Of a stretch of DNA of 64,000 nt, positions 50,936-59,180 are shown in pieces. Each line of letters begins with the position of its first letter. Position 1 is the stretch's first letter. Where the stretch lies: contig PNKZ01000009.1 of the NCBI GenBank assembly GCA_013822735.1, positions 148,723 through 212,722 on the forward strand, written 5' to 3'. The translations under genes were made by a program, and so were the position numbers. Source of the DNA: Pirellula sp. GTDB taxonomy: Bacteria; Planctomycetota; Planctomycetia; Pirellulales; PNKZ01. The notes below the pieces were generated by a model that worked only from the letters and a program-made list of their open reading frames with translations, searched no databases and had not been told where the DNA came from.

Positions 50936-52769
50936 AGTCGCGGCTCGGCGGATTCGGCATCGGGGGAGGTGCGACGGGCCGCGGGGAAGGTGCCGTCGTC
51001 GCCGTCGGCTCGGGCGGCGGTGGTTCCAAGATCGTGCGAAGTACGCCGCGCAACAGCGGCCGCCGCGGAGCCGGCGGGGGCGGGTCAATCGTCGGCAATC
51101 CGTTGGGCGAAACCGGCGGCGGCACTTGGCGATTGTCCATAGTCGCTTGCCGACGCGCGCGCAAGATTTCCAGAACGTCGAGCGCCGTCCCGACCCCGTT
51201 GGCAATCGTCTCCGCCGTCGTCGGACCGGTCGGCGAGGCCGTGGGCGTCGGCGGCAGCGGTCGCGGCGGCGATTGCGTCGTGGAGCCGTTAGTGCCGTTG
51301 TCGGGCAGTGCGAGCTCGCGCGGCATGGGCCCGGGCGCTTGCGACGGAGGCGTTTGTGTTTGCGGCGGTTGCGGGTTGGCTTGTCGCGCGATCATCGGCC
51401 CGAGCATTTGCAAGAGCGGCCCGACCGTCTCCGGTCCCACCGGCAGGCCTGTTTGTTCGCTGAGCCCGCGCAGCAAATCGCCGCCGACCGACGCCTTACC
51501 CGACTGCCAATCTTGCGGCAGCTTTTGGAACACGAGTTCCCGCCAAGCATTGTTGAGGGGCGAAAGATCGACGATCGGCTTGCCGAGGGTGCCCCGAATA
51601 TTCACCGGCCACTGTTGCGACGTGACGACGCGCAATAATGCCAAGTAGCGGGTTTCGGCATTGGGGGGATGGATGCCGAGGGCCGTCGTCAGGTCGAGCG
51701 TTTCGTCGAGGCCGACCGTGCCATGGCTGGCGACATCGACGACGTCGACCACGCTGAAGCGCAGATTTTCGTGATGGATGCGGCCGCCGGGAAGCATCTT
51801 AAACGGCACGGTCGACTCGCGGGCGAGTTGCACGGCCTCGGGGAGCGCCAAGCGTCGGTAGAGATCGCTGATGAGCGGGATGGCCTTGATGTTGCCGATG
51901 ATAGATTGCACGACGGGGCCCGGCCCGACGTCGACCGTGTGCAACGTTAATCGGCCGGAAAGATCGCCGTTGCCGAAATCGTTCCAAGGGAGCCGCCAGT
52001 CGTCGAGTTCGATGCTGATGTTGCCCGTGGTTTGCGCGACGTCGGCTAAGACCGGCGCAACGTACTTGAGCACGTCGTTGCAGAGCCCTACCGCGAGCGG
52101 TTGCCGCGCGACGAGCGTTCCCTTTTCGACGATGAATTCCGCTTTGCCGCTCGGCGTCGTCCCTTCGGCGCGCACCCCAAGACCGAGGTTGATGCCGGTG
52201 ATTTCCCATGGTTCGTTTTTCGAGACGCTCCGACCGCGCAGCGTGCCGTCGACGATGCGGATCCGTGCGCCGTAGTGTAACGACTCCGGCAGCTTCGCCC
52301 CTTGCTTCTTGAGCGGTGCGAACACCTCGGCGTAGTTCGTGCCGTGATCGGTGAATTTCAACGTCGTGACGGGACGCTCGATGCGGAGCGTGCCGATGTC
52401 TTGACGGTTCCACAGCATCTGCCAGAGCGGTCGATCCGACTCGATGCGCTCGACCGCTAAGAGCGTTTCGCCGCCGGCGGTGGCCGGGCCGGTGCCGCCC
52501 GCAAGCGGATCGAGCCGCAAGCCGGTGACGACGATCGGTTGCAGCCAGCCGGCTCTGAGCGAATCGACGCTCACCACGGCGTGAATATCCCCCGTCATCC
52601 GGCGAAGGAGCGCCTCGCGCAACGCAGGGCTCCACGACACGAGCGAAGGAGCCGCGGCGAAGACTAATGCGACGCCGACGATGGTGAACACGACGAAACG
52701 CCGGAACCAACGTCGCGGCGGACGAGCGGCGGCAGGCGATGCCGGAGGGGTAGCGTTCATAGCAGGCAT
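50925..52769 (-). CDS. AsmA/TamB-like envelope protein with Pro-rich tail, 614 aa
   Basis: The ATG at 52769 (MPAMNATPP) is chosen since a membrane helix follows at residues ~24-45 (FVVFTIVGVALVFAAAPSLV). The frame stays open far upstream, but that part is antisense-like shadow of the next gene. The middle (~50-440) is repetitive beta-strand sequence of AsmA character: VVSVDSLRAGWLQPIVVTGLRL, LRIERPVTTLKF, RIRIVDGTLRGRSV, NISIELDDW, IHHENLRFSVVDVVDVASHGTVGL, TLGKPIVDL. The last ~160 residues are Pro-rich and disordered. AsmA-like proteins bridge the two membranes and move lipids; that role is inferred. The C25 peptidase gene is 83 bp upstream on the same strand. Confidence 0.75.
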   Translation of the reverse strand: MPAMNATPPASPAAARPPRRWFRRFVVFTIVGVALVFAAAPSLVSWSPALREALLRRMTGDIHAVVSVDSLRAGWLQPIVVTGLRLDPLAGGTGPATAGGETLLAVERIESDRPLWQMLWNRQDIGTLRIERPVTTLKFTDHGTNYAEVFAPLKKQGAKLPESLHYGARIRIVDGTLRGRSVSKNEPWEITGINLGLGVRAEGTTPSGKAEFIVEKGTLVARQPLAVGLCNDVLKYVAPVLADVAQTTGNISIELDDWRLPWNDFGNGDLSGRLTLHTVDVGPGPVVQSIIGNIKAIPLISDLYRRLALPEAVQLARESTVPFKMLPGGRIHHENLRFSVVDVVDVASHGTVGLDETLDLTTALGIHPPNAETRYLALLRVVTSQQWPVNIRGTLGKPIVDLSPLNNAWRELVFQKLPQDWQSGKASVGGDLLRGLSEQTGLPVGPETVGPLLQMLGPMIARQANPQPPQTQTPPSQAPGPMPRELALPDNGTNGSTTQSPPRPLPPTPTASPTGPTTAETIANGVGTALDVLEILRARRQATMDNRQVPPPVSPNGLPTIDPPPPAPRRPLLRGVLRTILEPPPPEPTATTAPSPRPVAPPPMPNPPSRDSRG

Positions 52770-52796
52770 TGTAGGCCGCCTGACATGGCGGAAGCA

Positions 52797-52845
52797 CCCA
52801 TGACCAAGCAGCAAATTCCAAACAAAGTCAAAATCTCGGGTGCCT
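52797..52845. repeat. CCAA heptamer repeat
   Basis: CATGACC, AAGCAGC, AAATTCC, AAACAAA units fill most of the gap between the AsmA-like and C25 peptidase genes. Only one orientation is present. Confidence 0.6.
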
Positions 52846-52852
52846 GCAGCTA

Positions 52853-54508
52853 CTACGTCCCCGCCTTCGACTTGGTTCTCACCGCCGGCAGGACTTTCAC
52901 GTCGGCCGAACCGAGCGCGAAGGCCTTTGCTCCTTCGACGTAAACCCTCACGTGGCAATCCCCTTTGATCGTCGGCGGCACGAGAATGCGTCGCTCGATT
53001 TTGCCGGACGGAATTTCGACCGTCTCGCCGGCCAGACGGGTATCGTTCGCCTCGGCATACGCTTCGGCGTAATTCTGCATGCCGAAGGCGGTAATGTCGT
53101 AAGTCGTGCGATCCGTCGGCGGCGTTCGCAACCGGTCGCGGCGGACGACGAACTCGATCGTCGCCTTGCCGGCGATCGGCGACGTCGCTGAAATGACCAT
53201 TTCTTCTCCCGCGCGCACTTCGACAGGCGCCGTCACTTCCACTGCCTCCGGTTGCGGCAGCCGCAAGAGCGGGTCGCCGAGCAAATTGAAGAGCTGCAAG
53301 TGTTCGTTGCGCTGCGCTTTGAGATCGGCGGCCATCGGCATGAGGGCCTTGGCGAGCGCGTCGAACTGTTGATCCTGCTCGCTCGTGCGCGGCTTCAGAG
53401 CGAGCGCACGTTTGGCGTCGCGCAGGGCCTGGCCGATGGTCGCCGCGCGGTCTTGGAAAAACGACGTCATCAGCTCCTGGCCGAGGATCGACATGGCATA
53501 CGGCATTGTGACGCGCGAACCGCACAACACGCCGATCGGGCCGCCCTCTTTGCGGAGCATCGTCTCGGCCAAGCAATCCTGCGGCCCGTCGAACGCTCCG
53601 CTGTAGCAAGAAAGAAACACGGCGAGCGGCGGATGCGCGTCGGCCTGTAAAGCCGGGGCGTCACGCTCGGAGAGAATCGTGTACTGTCCGTCGGGCGCAT
53701 TGAGCCGATCGACTTCGTCGCGCCAGCCGTGGCCGATGTAGACCCAGAGGAGGCAACCTTCATTGAAGCGGCGGATCACCGTATTACGAAATTGCGGCGG
53801 GCCGGGGCAATACGGACTTTGCCACCCGGCTTGCGTGAGCGTGGTTTCGTACGACGCCGGCAAATGGCGCGTGAGCAACGTCTTGGCGGCCGCTTCGATG
53901 GCCGTGTCGGCGACCGCTCCGAAGCCGCCGATGCCCGCGACGAGATTGATTCGACGTCGCCAGGGAGAGAGATTCGACGAGCGCTCGTAACGTATGATGC
54001 GATTCGTGAGCGCCCGCAATTCGACGGCACTATCGACCGGCAACCGTCCGACGGCGGCCTCGGGCACGCCGTCGTCGTCGAAATCGGCATACCAATTGTC
54101 GGTGGCAATCTCCGGTTCGCTGCCGAACACGACGTTCACCTCGGCCTTCGCGAAGTGCGTCGGGACGCAATACGTCGCGGCGTCAGGACCGTGTACGGGA
54201 AGGAGAGCCGCGGCCGGCACGGACGGCATGGCATCGCCGAGCAGCACGACGGACAACTTCGGATTCGCCGCGTGCAGCTTCTTCAGCTCGGCGCGAATGG
54301 CGACCGGGCCCGCTTCGCCGCGTACCAGCGCGACGACATGCCCTTGCGATTGCCGATAGCGGACCCAAGGATCGATCGCTCCCAGCAAACCCGGAGGGCA
54401 AACCAGCGCCACATCGGCCGCGACCGGCGCCGCGGTCGTAACGGTCGCAGGATCTGCAGGCTCCGCTCCTGCGACGCCGAGCACCAACGCTAAAATCCAA
54501 GCGTGCAT
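52853..54508 (-). CDS. Secreted C25-family (gingipain-like) cysteine peptidase
   Basis: The signal peptide is MHAWILALVLGVAGAEPA. The catalytic His and Cys of clan CD are visible: CLLWVYIGHGWRDEVDRL (His, ~residue 256) and LAVFLSCYSGAFD (Cys, ~residue 300). Before them VVLLGDAMPSVPAAALLP and DFDDDGVPEAAVGRLPVDS are typical of peptidase C25 proteins. After the catalytic domain an immunoglobulin-like beta region follows (~400-551). It is the usual length for bacterial C25 without a type IX sorting domain. The start lies 3 bp after the upstream gene's stop with a good ribosome-binding site. The enzyme should cleave proteins outside the inner membrane; specificity is unknown. Confidence 0.88.
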   Translation of the reverse strand: MHAWILALVLGVAGAEPADPATVTTAAPVAADVALVCPPGLLGAIDPWVRYRQSQGHVVALVRGEAGPVAIRAELKKLHAANPKLSVVLLGDAMPSVPAAALLPVHGPDAATYCVPTHFAKAEVNVVFGSEPEIATDNWYADFDDDGVPEAAVGRLPVDSAVELRALTNRIIRYERSSNLSPWRRRINLVAGIGGFGAVADTAIEAAAKTLLTRHLPASYETTLTQAGWQSPYCPGPPQFRNTVIRRFNEGCLLWVYIGHGWRDEVDRLNAPDGQYTILSERDAPALQADAHPPLAVFLSCYSGAFDGPQDCLAETMLRKEGGPIGVLCGSRVTMPYAMSILGQELMTSFFQDRAATIGQALRDAKRALALKPRTSEQDQQFDALAKALMPMAADLKAQRNEHLQLFNLLGDPLLRLPQPEAVEVTAPVEVRAGEEMVISATSPIAGKATIEFVVRRDRLRTPPTDRTTYDITAFGMQNYAEAYAEANDTRLAGETVEIPSGKIERRILVPPTIKGDCHVRVYVEGAKAFALGSADVKVLPAVRTKSKAGT

Positions 54509-54511
54509 CCG

Positions 54512-55174
54512 TCACGCTCCTTCTGATAATTCGAGACCTAGCAATTCTTCGCGCCGTGCGCGAACCGCCCGTCGCGCCTCGGGCAGCAATTCGCAAAACT
54601 GCTCCGGTAACCGTTCGAGCTTCACGCGCTTCATCACTTGATTCAAGCGGCGGAGCAACTGCCGGTCGTCAGGATAGTCGCACAGAAATCGCTCACGCGT
54701 AAAGAGCGATATCAACAGCGCCAAGTGCTCGGTTTGCCGCGGCTGCATCCGATTCACGGCCAACTCGACGACCCCGTTCTCGATATCCGCCAGCGCACGA
54801 TAATAGTCGTCGAGCGACGCCGGCTGATCTTCGATGAGCGTGCTATCTAACAACAGCTCGACCAAAATATGCCCGAGGAAGCTCGGACGCATTCCGGCGT
54901 CGCCGCCGAGCAAGTCGCGAATCTCGACCGTAAACCGCAGGGAGAGCTCTGCAAAAGCCGCGCAGGAGTGGAACCACGCGTCGTCGGAATGATGCTGTGA
55001 CACGCCGCGGGCGACGCGCGCGAGCACCGCATCGCCGCAATCCATGTGTGCCGCCGCATCTTTCGGGCGCACGCGAACCCGCCGATCGACGACGGAAAGC
55101 CAGTCGGGGACGGCCGTGCCGGCGAGAAAGTACGGATCGTCGACATAGCGATAGCCGTGGGCGAAGTAATTCAT
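54512..55174 (-). CDS. Conserved His/Asp-rich protein, AcpH-like (possible metallohydrolase), 220 aa
   Basis: The protein starts MNYFAHGYRYVDDPYFLAGTAVPDWL and has paired His/Asp positions: VARGVSQHHSDDAWFHS, then FLGHILVELLLDS. The M-N-Y-x-A-H start, an H-H-x-D-D-x-F-H block and a GH...LLD block are reminiscent of AcpH-type acyl-carrier-protein phosphodiesterases and HD-like metal enzymes, but the match is only by pattern. Cytoplasmic, no signal peptide. It is tightly coupled to the downstream C25 peptidase gene (3-bp gap). Confidence 0.65.
   Translation of the reverse strand: MNYFAHGYRYVDDPYFLAGTAVPDWLSVVDRRVRVRPKDAAAHMDCGDAVLARVARGVSQHHSDDAWFHSCAAFAELSLRFTVEIRDLLGGDAGMRPSFLGHILVELLLDSTLIEDQPASLDDYYRALADIENGVVELAVNRMQPRQTEHLALLISLFTRERFLCDYPDDRQLLRRLNQVMKRVKLERLPEQFCELLPEARRAVRARREELLGLELSEGA
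54517..54524 (-). promoter_or_regulatory. Shine-Dalgarno of the C25 peptidase inside the upstream gene
   Basis: AGAAGGAG on the minus strand lies 8 bases before the ATG at 54508, within the last codons of the preceding gene. This indicates translational coupling. Confidence 0.8.
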
Positions 55175-55285
55175 CCGTGCGAGCCTTTTGCCTTCCGCCG
55201 TCGGGCCAACTAAACTTCAACGAGTCCTGAACGAGACGCGGTTCGCACGCCGCCCGAGATGAATTATACGCCGCCGAGCGCGGCC

Positions 55286-55291
55286 GAGGAG
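55286..55291 (+). promoter_or_regulatory. Shine-Dalgarno fixing the TTG start of the sulfatase
   Basis: GAGGAG ends 7 bases before the TTG at 55299. The following residues include a signal peptide, so this TTG is the likely start. Confidence 0.75.
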
Positions 55292-55298
55292 TATCGAC

Positions 55299-56969
55299 TT
55301 GCACGCCCCCCGCTTTACGAAGTCGCCCGAGCGCCGCCGTCCGACGCATGTGGTTGCCTGCTGGATCTGCTATCTGACGCTGGCCGCCGCCGCGGCGCTG
55401 GTTGCCCTGCGCACACAAGATGCCGCAGCCGCCGACGTTCCGGCTGCCGACAAAGCGCCTCCGAACATCGTGTTCATCTTCTCCGACGATCACGCCTATC
55501 AAGCGATCAGCGCCTACGGCAGCACGATCAACCAGACGCCGAATATCGATCGCTTGGCCAAGGAAGGAATGCTGTTTCGCAACTGTTACGTGACGAATTC
55601 GATTTGCGGCCCGAGCCGCGCCGTCGTCCTCACGGGGAAGTACGGCCACTTAAACAGTTTTCCCACCAACGGTGCGAATGAACGTTTTGACGGTTCGCAG
55701 CAGACGTTTCCCAAGCTGTTGCAAGGGGCGGGCTATCAAACGGCGATCGTCGGCAAATGGCACTTGGTGACCGACCCGACCGGCTTCGACTATTGGCACA
55801 TCTTGCCGGGGCAGGGGGCCTACTACAATCCGCCGATGATCGACAACGGCAAGCAAGTAAAGCACCAAGGCTACACGACGGAGATCATTACCGACCTGTC
55901 GCTCGATTGGCTGGCGAAGCGCGACAAGTCGAAACCGTTTCTCTTGATGTGCCAACACAAAGCGCCGCACCGCTCGTGGGATCCTGCCCCGAAGTTTTTG
56001 AATAAGTACGACGACGTGACGATTCCGGAGCCCGACACGCTCTTCGACGATTACTCCGGTCGCGGCAAAGCAGAACACACGCAGGACATGACCATCGCCA
56101 AAACGATGACCGAGCAAGACCTGAAGCTCGTGTTTCCCAAGAACCTGACGCCCGAGCAAGAGAAGCTCTGGCATGAAGCCTACGACGCCGAGAACGAAGC
56201 GTTCCGCAAGGCGAATCTGCAAGGGCAGGACCTGATCCGTTGGAAATACCAACGTTACATCAAAGACTATTTGCGTTGCGTCGATTCGGTCGACGAGAGC
56301 GTCGGCCGTGTGTTGGAGTATCTTGAGAAGGAAGGGTTGGCCGAGAACACGATTGTCGTCTACTCGTCGGATCAGGGGTTTTACCTGGGCGAGCATGGTT
56401 GGTTCGATAAGCGGTGGTTCTACGAACAATCGGTAAAGACGCCCCTCTTGGTGCGCTGGCCGAAGATGGTGAAGCCGGGAACCGTGAACACGGCGATGGT
56501 TTCGAACCTCGACTACCCGGAAACGTTTCTCGCGGCGGCCGGCGTGCCGGTGCCGAGCGAGATGCAAGGGAAGAGCTTCGTGCCGTTGCTCGCCGGCATC
56601 ACGCCCGACGATTGGCGCAAGAGCTTCTACTACCACTATTACGAGTATCCGGGCCCGCACAGCGTGCGGCGGCACTACGGCGTGATCGACGCCCGCTATA
56701 AGCTGATGCACTTTTACGAGCCCGACGTGGCCGAATGGGAAATGTTCGACCTCGAGGCCGACCCGAAGGAAATGAAGAGCGTGTACGACGATCCGAACTA
56801 CGCGAAAGAACGGGCCCGCCTAGAAGCGGAACTTGCGCGCTTGCGTACCGAGCTAAAAGTGCCGGACCAAGACCCGCCGCAAACCTTGCGCAAGGCGGGG
56901 CCTGGGGCGAAGGGCGCCGGTGCCAAGGCCGGCACGAACAAGCGACAGCAAGAGAAGGACGCGACTTAA
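55299..56969 (+). CDS. Formylglycine-dependent sulfatase
   Basis: The TTG start is supported by GAGGAG upstream. A signal peptide/anchor spans residues ~18-44 ([19 protein letters not shown] ... AAAADV). The mature enzyme starts [21 protein letters not shown] (metal Asp-Asp). The sulfatase signature is [18 protein letters not shown], with Cys (~103) to be converted to formylglycine, then [24 protein letters not shown] and [20 protein letters not shown] complete the metal/sulfate site. It resembles iduronate-2-sulfatase/heparan N-sulfatase-like enzymes. It should act outside the inner membrane on sulfated polysaccharides, as the many planctomycete sulfatases do. The C-terminal ~30 residues are a Lys/Gly/Gln tail. 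No activating radical-SAM enzyme is in the window. Confidence 0.94.
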   Translation: MHAPRFTKSPERRRPTHVVACWICYLTLAAAAALVALRTQDAAAADVPAADKAPPNIVFIFSDDHAYQAISAYGSTINQTPNIDRLAKEGMLFRNCYVTNSICGPSRAVVLTGKYGHLNSFPTNGANERFDGSQQTFPKLLQGAGYQTAIVGKWHLVTDPTGFDYWHILPGQGAYYNPPMIDNGKQVKHQGYTTEIITDLSLDWLAKRDKSKPFLLMCQHKAPHRSWDPAPKFLNKYDDVTIPEPDTLFDDYSGRGKAEHTQDMTIAKTMTEQDLKLVFPKNLTPEQEKLWHEAYDAENEAFRKANLQGQDLIRWKYQRYIKDYLRCVDSVDESVGRVLEYLEKEGLAENTIVVYSSDQGFYLGEHGWFDKRWFYEQSVKTPLLVRWPKMVKPGTVNTAMVSNLDYPETFLAAAGVPVPSEMQGKSFVPLLAGITPDDWRKSFYYHYYEYPGPHSVRRHYGVIDARYKLMHFYEPDVAEWEMFDLEADPKEMKSVYDDPNYAKERARLEAELARLRTELKVPDQDPPQTLRKAGPGAKGAGAKAGTNKRQQEKDAT

Positions 56970-57040
56970 GGAGGTTTCTTAATGCCTAGTTCAGGTTACA
57001 ATTCCATCTAGCGGTCGACGTGACGAGATGGGTTGCCGAC

Positions 57041-57274
57041 ATGCCGTTTAGGATACTCGGCGAGATCACGCAAATCGAAGTGATTGCACAAGGGCGAGGC
57101 GTTCGCTCGCGCGCCCGCTTGAACAAGCTTTTCGGAATCGGTCGTTGGCGCAAGTTGAAAGGCATCGCGACCGTTGAACTAAAGAGCGGGGGCATTCGGC
57201 GTGCGGAAATCCACTGGTACGAAGCTCATGGCATCGGCAGCAAAGGGCACAAAATCAAACGGTTCGTCGACTAA
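57041..57274 (+). CDS. Small basic protein of a conserved two-gene module
   Basis: The start at 57041 (MPFRILGEITQIEVIAQG) is preferred over the ATG at 57020. The 77-aa product is basic and soluble, with the core RLNKLFGIGRWRKLKGIATVELKSG and RAEIHWYEAHGIGSKGHKIKRFVD. This core resembles small hypothetical proteins seen in cyanobacteria and planctomycetes, by recall only. It overlaps the next gene by 47 bp in another frame. The pair looks like a small regulatory or toxin-antitoxin-type module, but no known toxin fold is recognisable. Confidence 0.7.
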   Translation: MPFRILGEITQIEVIAQGRGVRSRARLNKLFGIGRWRKLKGIATVELKSGGIRRAEIHWYEAHGIGSKGHKIKRFVD

Positions 57275-57506
57275 AGCGTCGGGCGGTCGTGCTGCGTTGC
57301 GCTTTGTCGTCTGCATCGATTCCGGTGATTCCGTGGATCTGCAGAGTCGCCGACTTTATCGAGTGTTGACCGATGTAAAGGCGGCGGCGGAAAAAATGCT
57401 TCGCGTCGTCGATGATTCCGGCGAAGATTACTTGTATCCCGCAAACTATTTCCTACCGGTAAAGCTGACTGATTCCGTCGCGGCCAAAATTCGTCGCCTC
57501 AACTGA
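57228..57506 (+). CDS. Small protein of the same module (VDL...YRVL...DESGEDYLYP type)
   Basis: The start at 57228 (MASAAKGTKSNG) lies inside the preceding gene. The conserved part is FVVCIDSGDSVDLQSRRLYRVLTD, then RVVDDSGEDYLYPANYFLPVKL. Compact proteins with this L-Y-R-V-L and D-S-G-E-D-Y-L-Y-P pattern occur widely in cyanobacteria and planctomycetes next to toxin-like genes. No enzymatic motif is seen. It is translated from a frame overlapping the upstream gene by 47 bp, so expression of the two is probably linked. Confidence 0.75.
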   Translation: MASAAKGTKSNGSSTKASGGRAALRFVVCIDSGDSVDLQSRRLYRVLTDVKAAAEKMLRVVDDSGEDYLYPANYFLPVKLTDSVAAKIRRLN

Positions 57507-57549
57507 AGTTCGGAAGCTGCCACTTGTAGGAACCGGTGAGTATCGCTCG

Positions 57550-58575
57550 ATGACCCGAACGAAGCTCTTGGTTCTGTTGCTTTTGATCGTTTGTCCGGTC
57601 TGGGCGGAAGAACCAAACGTTGTCGCCTTAAACTCTGCAACGCCGAAAATGGATCACCGGCTCGCGCCGCTCCCTTCGGTCGCCCCCGCGCCGGCCGATA
57701 ATCCCACTACGCCCGCGAAGGTCGCGCTGGGGAAACAGTTGTTCTTCGACCCCCGGCTCTCGGGCGGCAATACGATGAGTTGCGCCTCGTGCCACAAGCC
57801 CGACCGGCTATTCGGCGACGGCGTCGACTGGAACAAAGGAGAGAAGGGGGTGACGCTCGTGCGCAACACGCAGTCGTGCGTGAACGTCGGCTTTTACGAC
57901 AGCTTCTTTTGGGACGGCCGGGCCGCGTCGCTGGAAGAGCAGGCTCTCGGGCCGATCCAGTCGGAGGTCGAGATGAACCAGAATCTCGACGAGCTCGAGA
58001 AGGAACTCAACGCCGTGCCGGGCTACGTGAGCCAATTCCAAACGGTGTTCGGCGAGAAGCCCGATCGAAAGAATATCGCCAAGGCGTTGGCCGCGTTTCA
58101 GCGGACGCTGGTTTCCGGTCCCTCGGCCTTCGATCGTTATTTGCTGGGAGACGAGAAGGCTCTTTCGGCCGATGCGAAGAAGGGGTTCGAGCTCTTCACC
58201 GGCGCGGCACGCTGCGTCGAGTGCCACAACGGCCCGCTCTTGAGCGACGGCAAATACTACCGCATGGGCATTTCCGAGGAAGACCTCGGCCGCGCGGAGC
58301 ACACGAGCGAAACCGAGGATCGTTATCGCTTTCGCACGCCGTCGCTGCGAAACGTCGCCGACACGGGCCCGTACATGCACAACGGCTTGTTCGCATCGCT
58401 GGATCGTGTCGTGTCGCTGTACTATCACGGCACGTCGGAAACCACGACCGACGGTCTGGCGATCGACGCCCCGGATCTATCGGAGCAAAGTCTCGACGAC
58501 GTCGACTACTTGATGGCGTTCTTGAAGTCGCTCAGCGGCACGCCCCCCGACTTCACGCCGCCGGTACTACCGTAG
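57550..58575 (+). CDS. Di-heme cytochrome c peroxidase (CcpA/MauG family)
   Basis: A signal peptide is seen at MTRTKLLVLLLLIVCPVWAEEP. There are two c-type heme sites: CASCHK near residue 78 and CVECHN near residue 220. Around them are the peroxidase-family blocks KVALGKQLFFDPRLSGGNTMSC, RNTQSCVNVGFYDSFFWDGRAASLEEQALGPIQ, and RFRTPSLRNVADTGPYMHNGLF (distal Met/His region). The 341-aa length suits a periplasmic di-heme peroxidase, reducing hydrogen peroxide or modifying a protein side chain as in MauG. Its 3' end overlaps the convergent four-helix protein gene by 9 bp. Confidence 0.92.
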   Translation: MTRTKLLVLLLLIVCPVWAEEPNVVALNSATPKMDHRLAPLPSVAPAPADNPTTPAKVALGKQLFFDPRLSGGNTMSCASCHKPDRLFGDGVDWNKGEKGVTLVRNTQSCVNVGFYDSFFWDGRAASLEEQALGPIQSEVEMNQNLDELEKELNAVPGYVSQFQTVFGEKPDRKNIAKALAAFQRTLVSGPSAFDRYLLGDEKALSADAKKGFELFTGAARCVECHNGPLLSDGKYYRMGISEEDLGRAEHTSETEDRYRFRTPSLRNVADTGPYMHNGLFASLDRVVSLYYHGTSETTTDGLAIDAPDLSEQSLDDVDYLMAFLKSLSGTPPDFTPPVLP

Positions 58576-58965
58576 CGACCGCACGCGCACGAGGTGCGTC
58601 AGCATCGCCCGGCGGATTTCGTACAGCTCGACCGTGATCTCGTCGAACGTCGCTTCGTCGAGGTAGCCCAAGTCGTGCGCCAGCAGAATCTGGTACTCCA
58701 GCTGGCTCGTGGCGGCGATCGATTGTTGCAACGGGCTGGCTGATTCCCGTTCGACCGTAGCGTTCGCCCCTTCTACCAGCAACGAGCCGATCGTCGTCGC
58801 CGTGCGGCGGATCATCGATGTAAGATTGACGAGCTCTTCCTTGGGAAACGAGCGCGTGACTTCGTGAACGCGCACCACGAGCTTGTGCGTGCGTTCCCAA
58901 AACTTCAATTCGCGGTAGGTCTTCACCGTAATCCTCACTTCGTCCGACAGGCGGTCGTTCTTCAC
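58567..58965 (-). CDS. Four-helix-bundle protein (S23/IVS-like family)
   Basis: The family pattern is clear: YRELKFWERTHKLVVRVHEVTRSFPKEE, LTSMIRRTATTIGSLLVEGA, LQQSIAATSQLEYQILLAHDLGYL. Proteins of this family (related to the open frame of 23S rRNA intervening sequences) form pentameric four-helix bundles. They are widespread in Bacteroidetes, planctomycetes and cyanobacteria, and their function is unknown. The 132-aa length is typical. It is a single gene, convergent with the cytochrome c peroxidase gene with a 9-bp overlap; no rRNA is nearby. Confidence 0.9.
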   Translation of the reverse strand: MKNDRLSDEVRITVKTYRELKFWERTHKLVVRVHEVTRSFPKEELVNLTSMIRRTATTIGSLLVEGANATVERESASPLQQSIAATSQLEYQILLAHDLGYLDEATFDEITVELYEIRRAMLTHLVRVRSLR

Positions 58966-59120
58966 TGGGCGCAGAATCGCTGCGCCACGCGATCGATAAA
59001 CTATAGGTGAGCGTTAACGATCAGCGGGCGAACGACGGGATTTGTCGGGCGTGCGGAAGGTAGCGAATGTAGCGGCCAGGCGGGCGGCCGACCGCGTACA
59101 GGACAGTTGGTGGATGCGGC

Positions 59121-59155
59121 AAAAGCAAACGGCGGGGATCACCCCCGCCGTTTGC
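59121..59155 (-). terminator. Rho-independent terminator of the deoxyhypusine-synthase-like gene
   Basis: A perfect 13-bp stem GCAAACGGCGGGG / CCCCGCCGTTTGC (59125-59137, 59143-59155) is followed on the minus strand by TTTT. It starts 26 bases after the gene's stop. The stem resembles the palindrome at 32823-32900. Confidence 0.82.
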
Positions 59156-59180
59156 CGAGTTTTCGCGATGCGCTGGGGTC

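Noticed and set aside
52770..53609. N-terminal extension of the AsmA-like frame
   Set aside because: It overlaps the C25 peptidase gene in another frame and is Arg-rich; the ATG at 52769 gives a normal membrane N-terminus.
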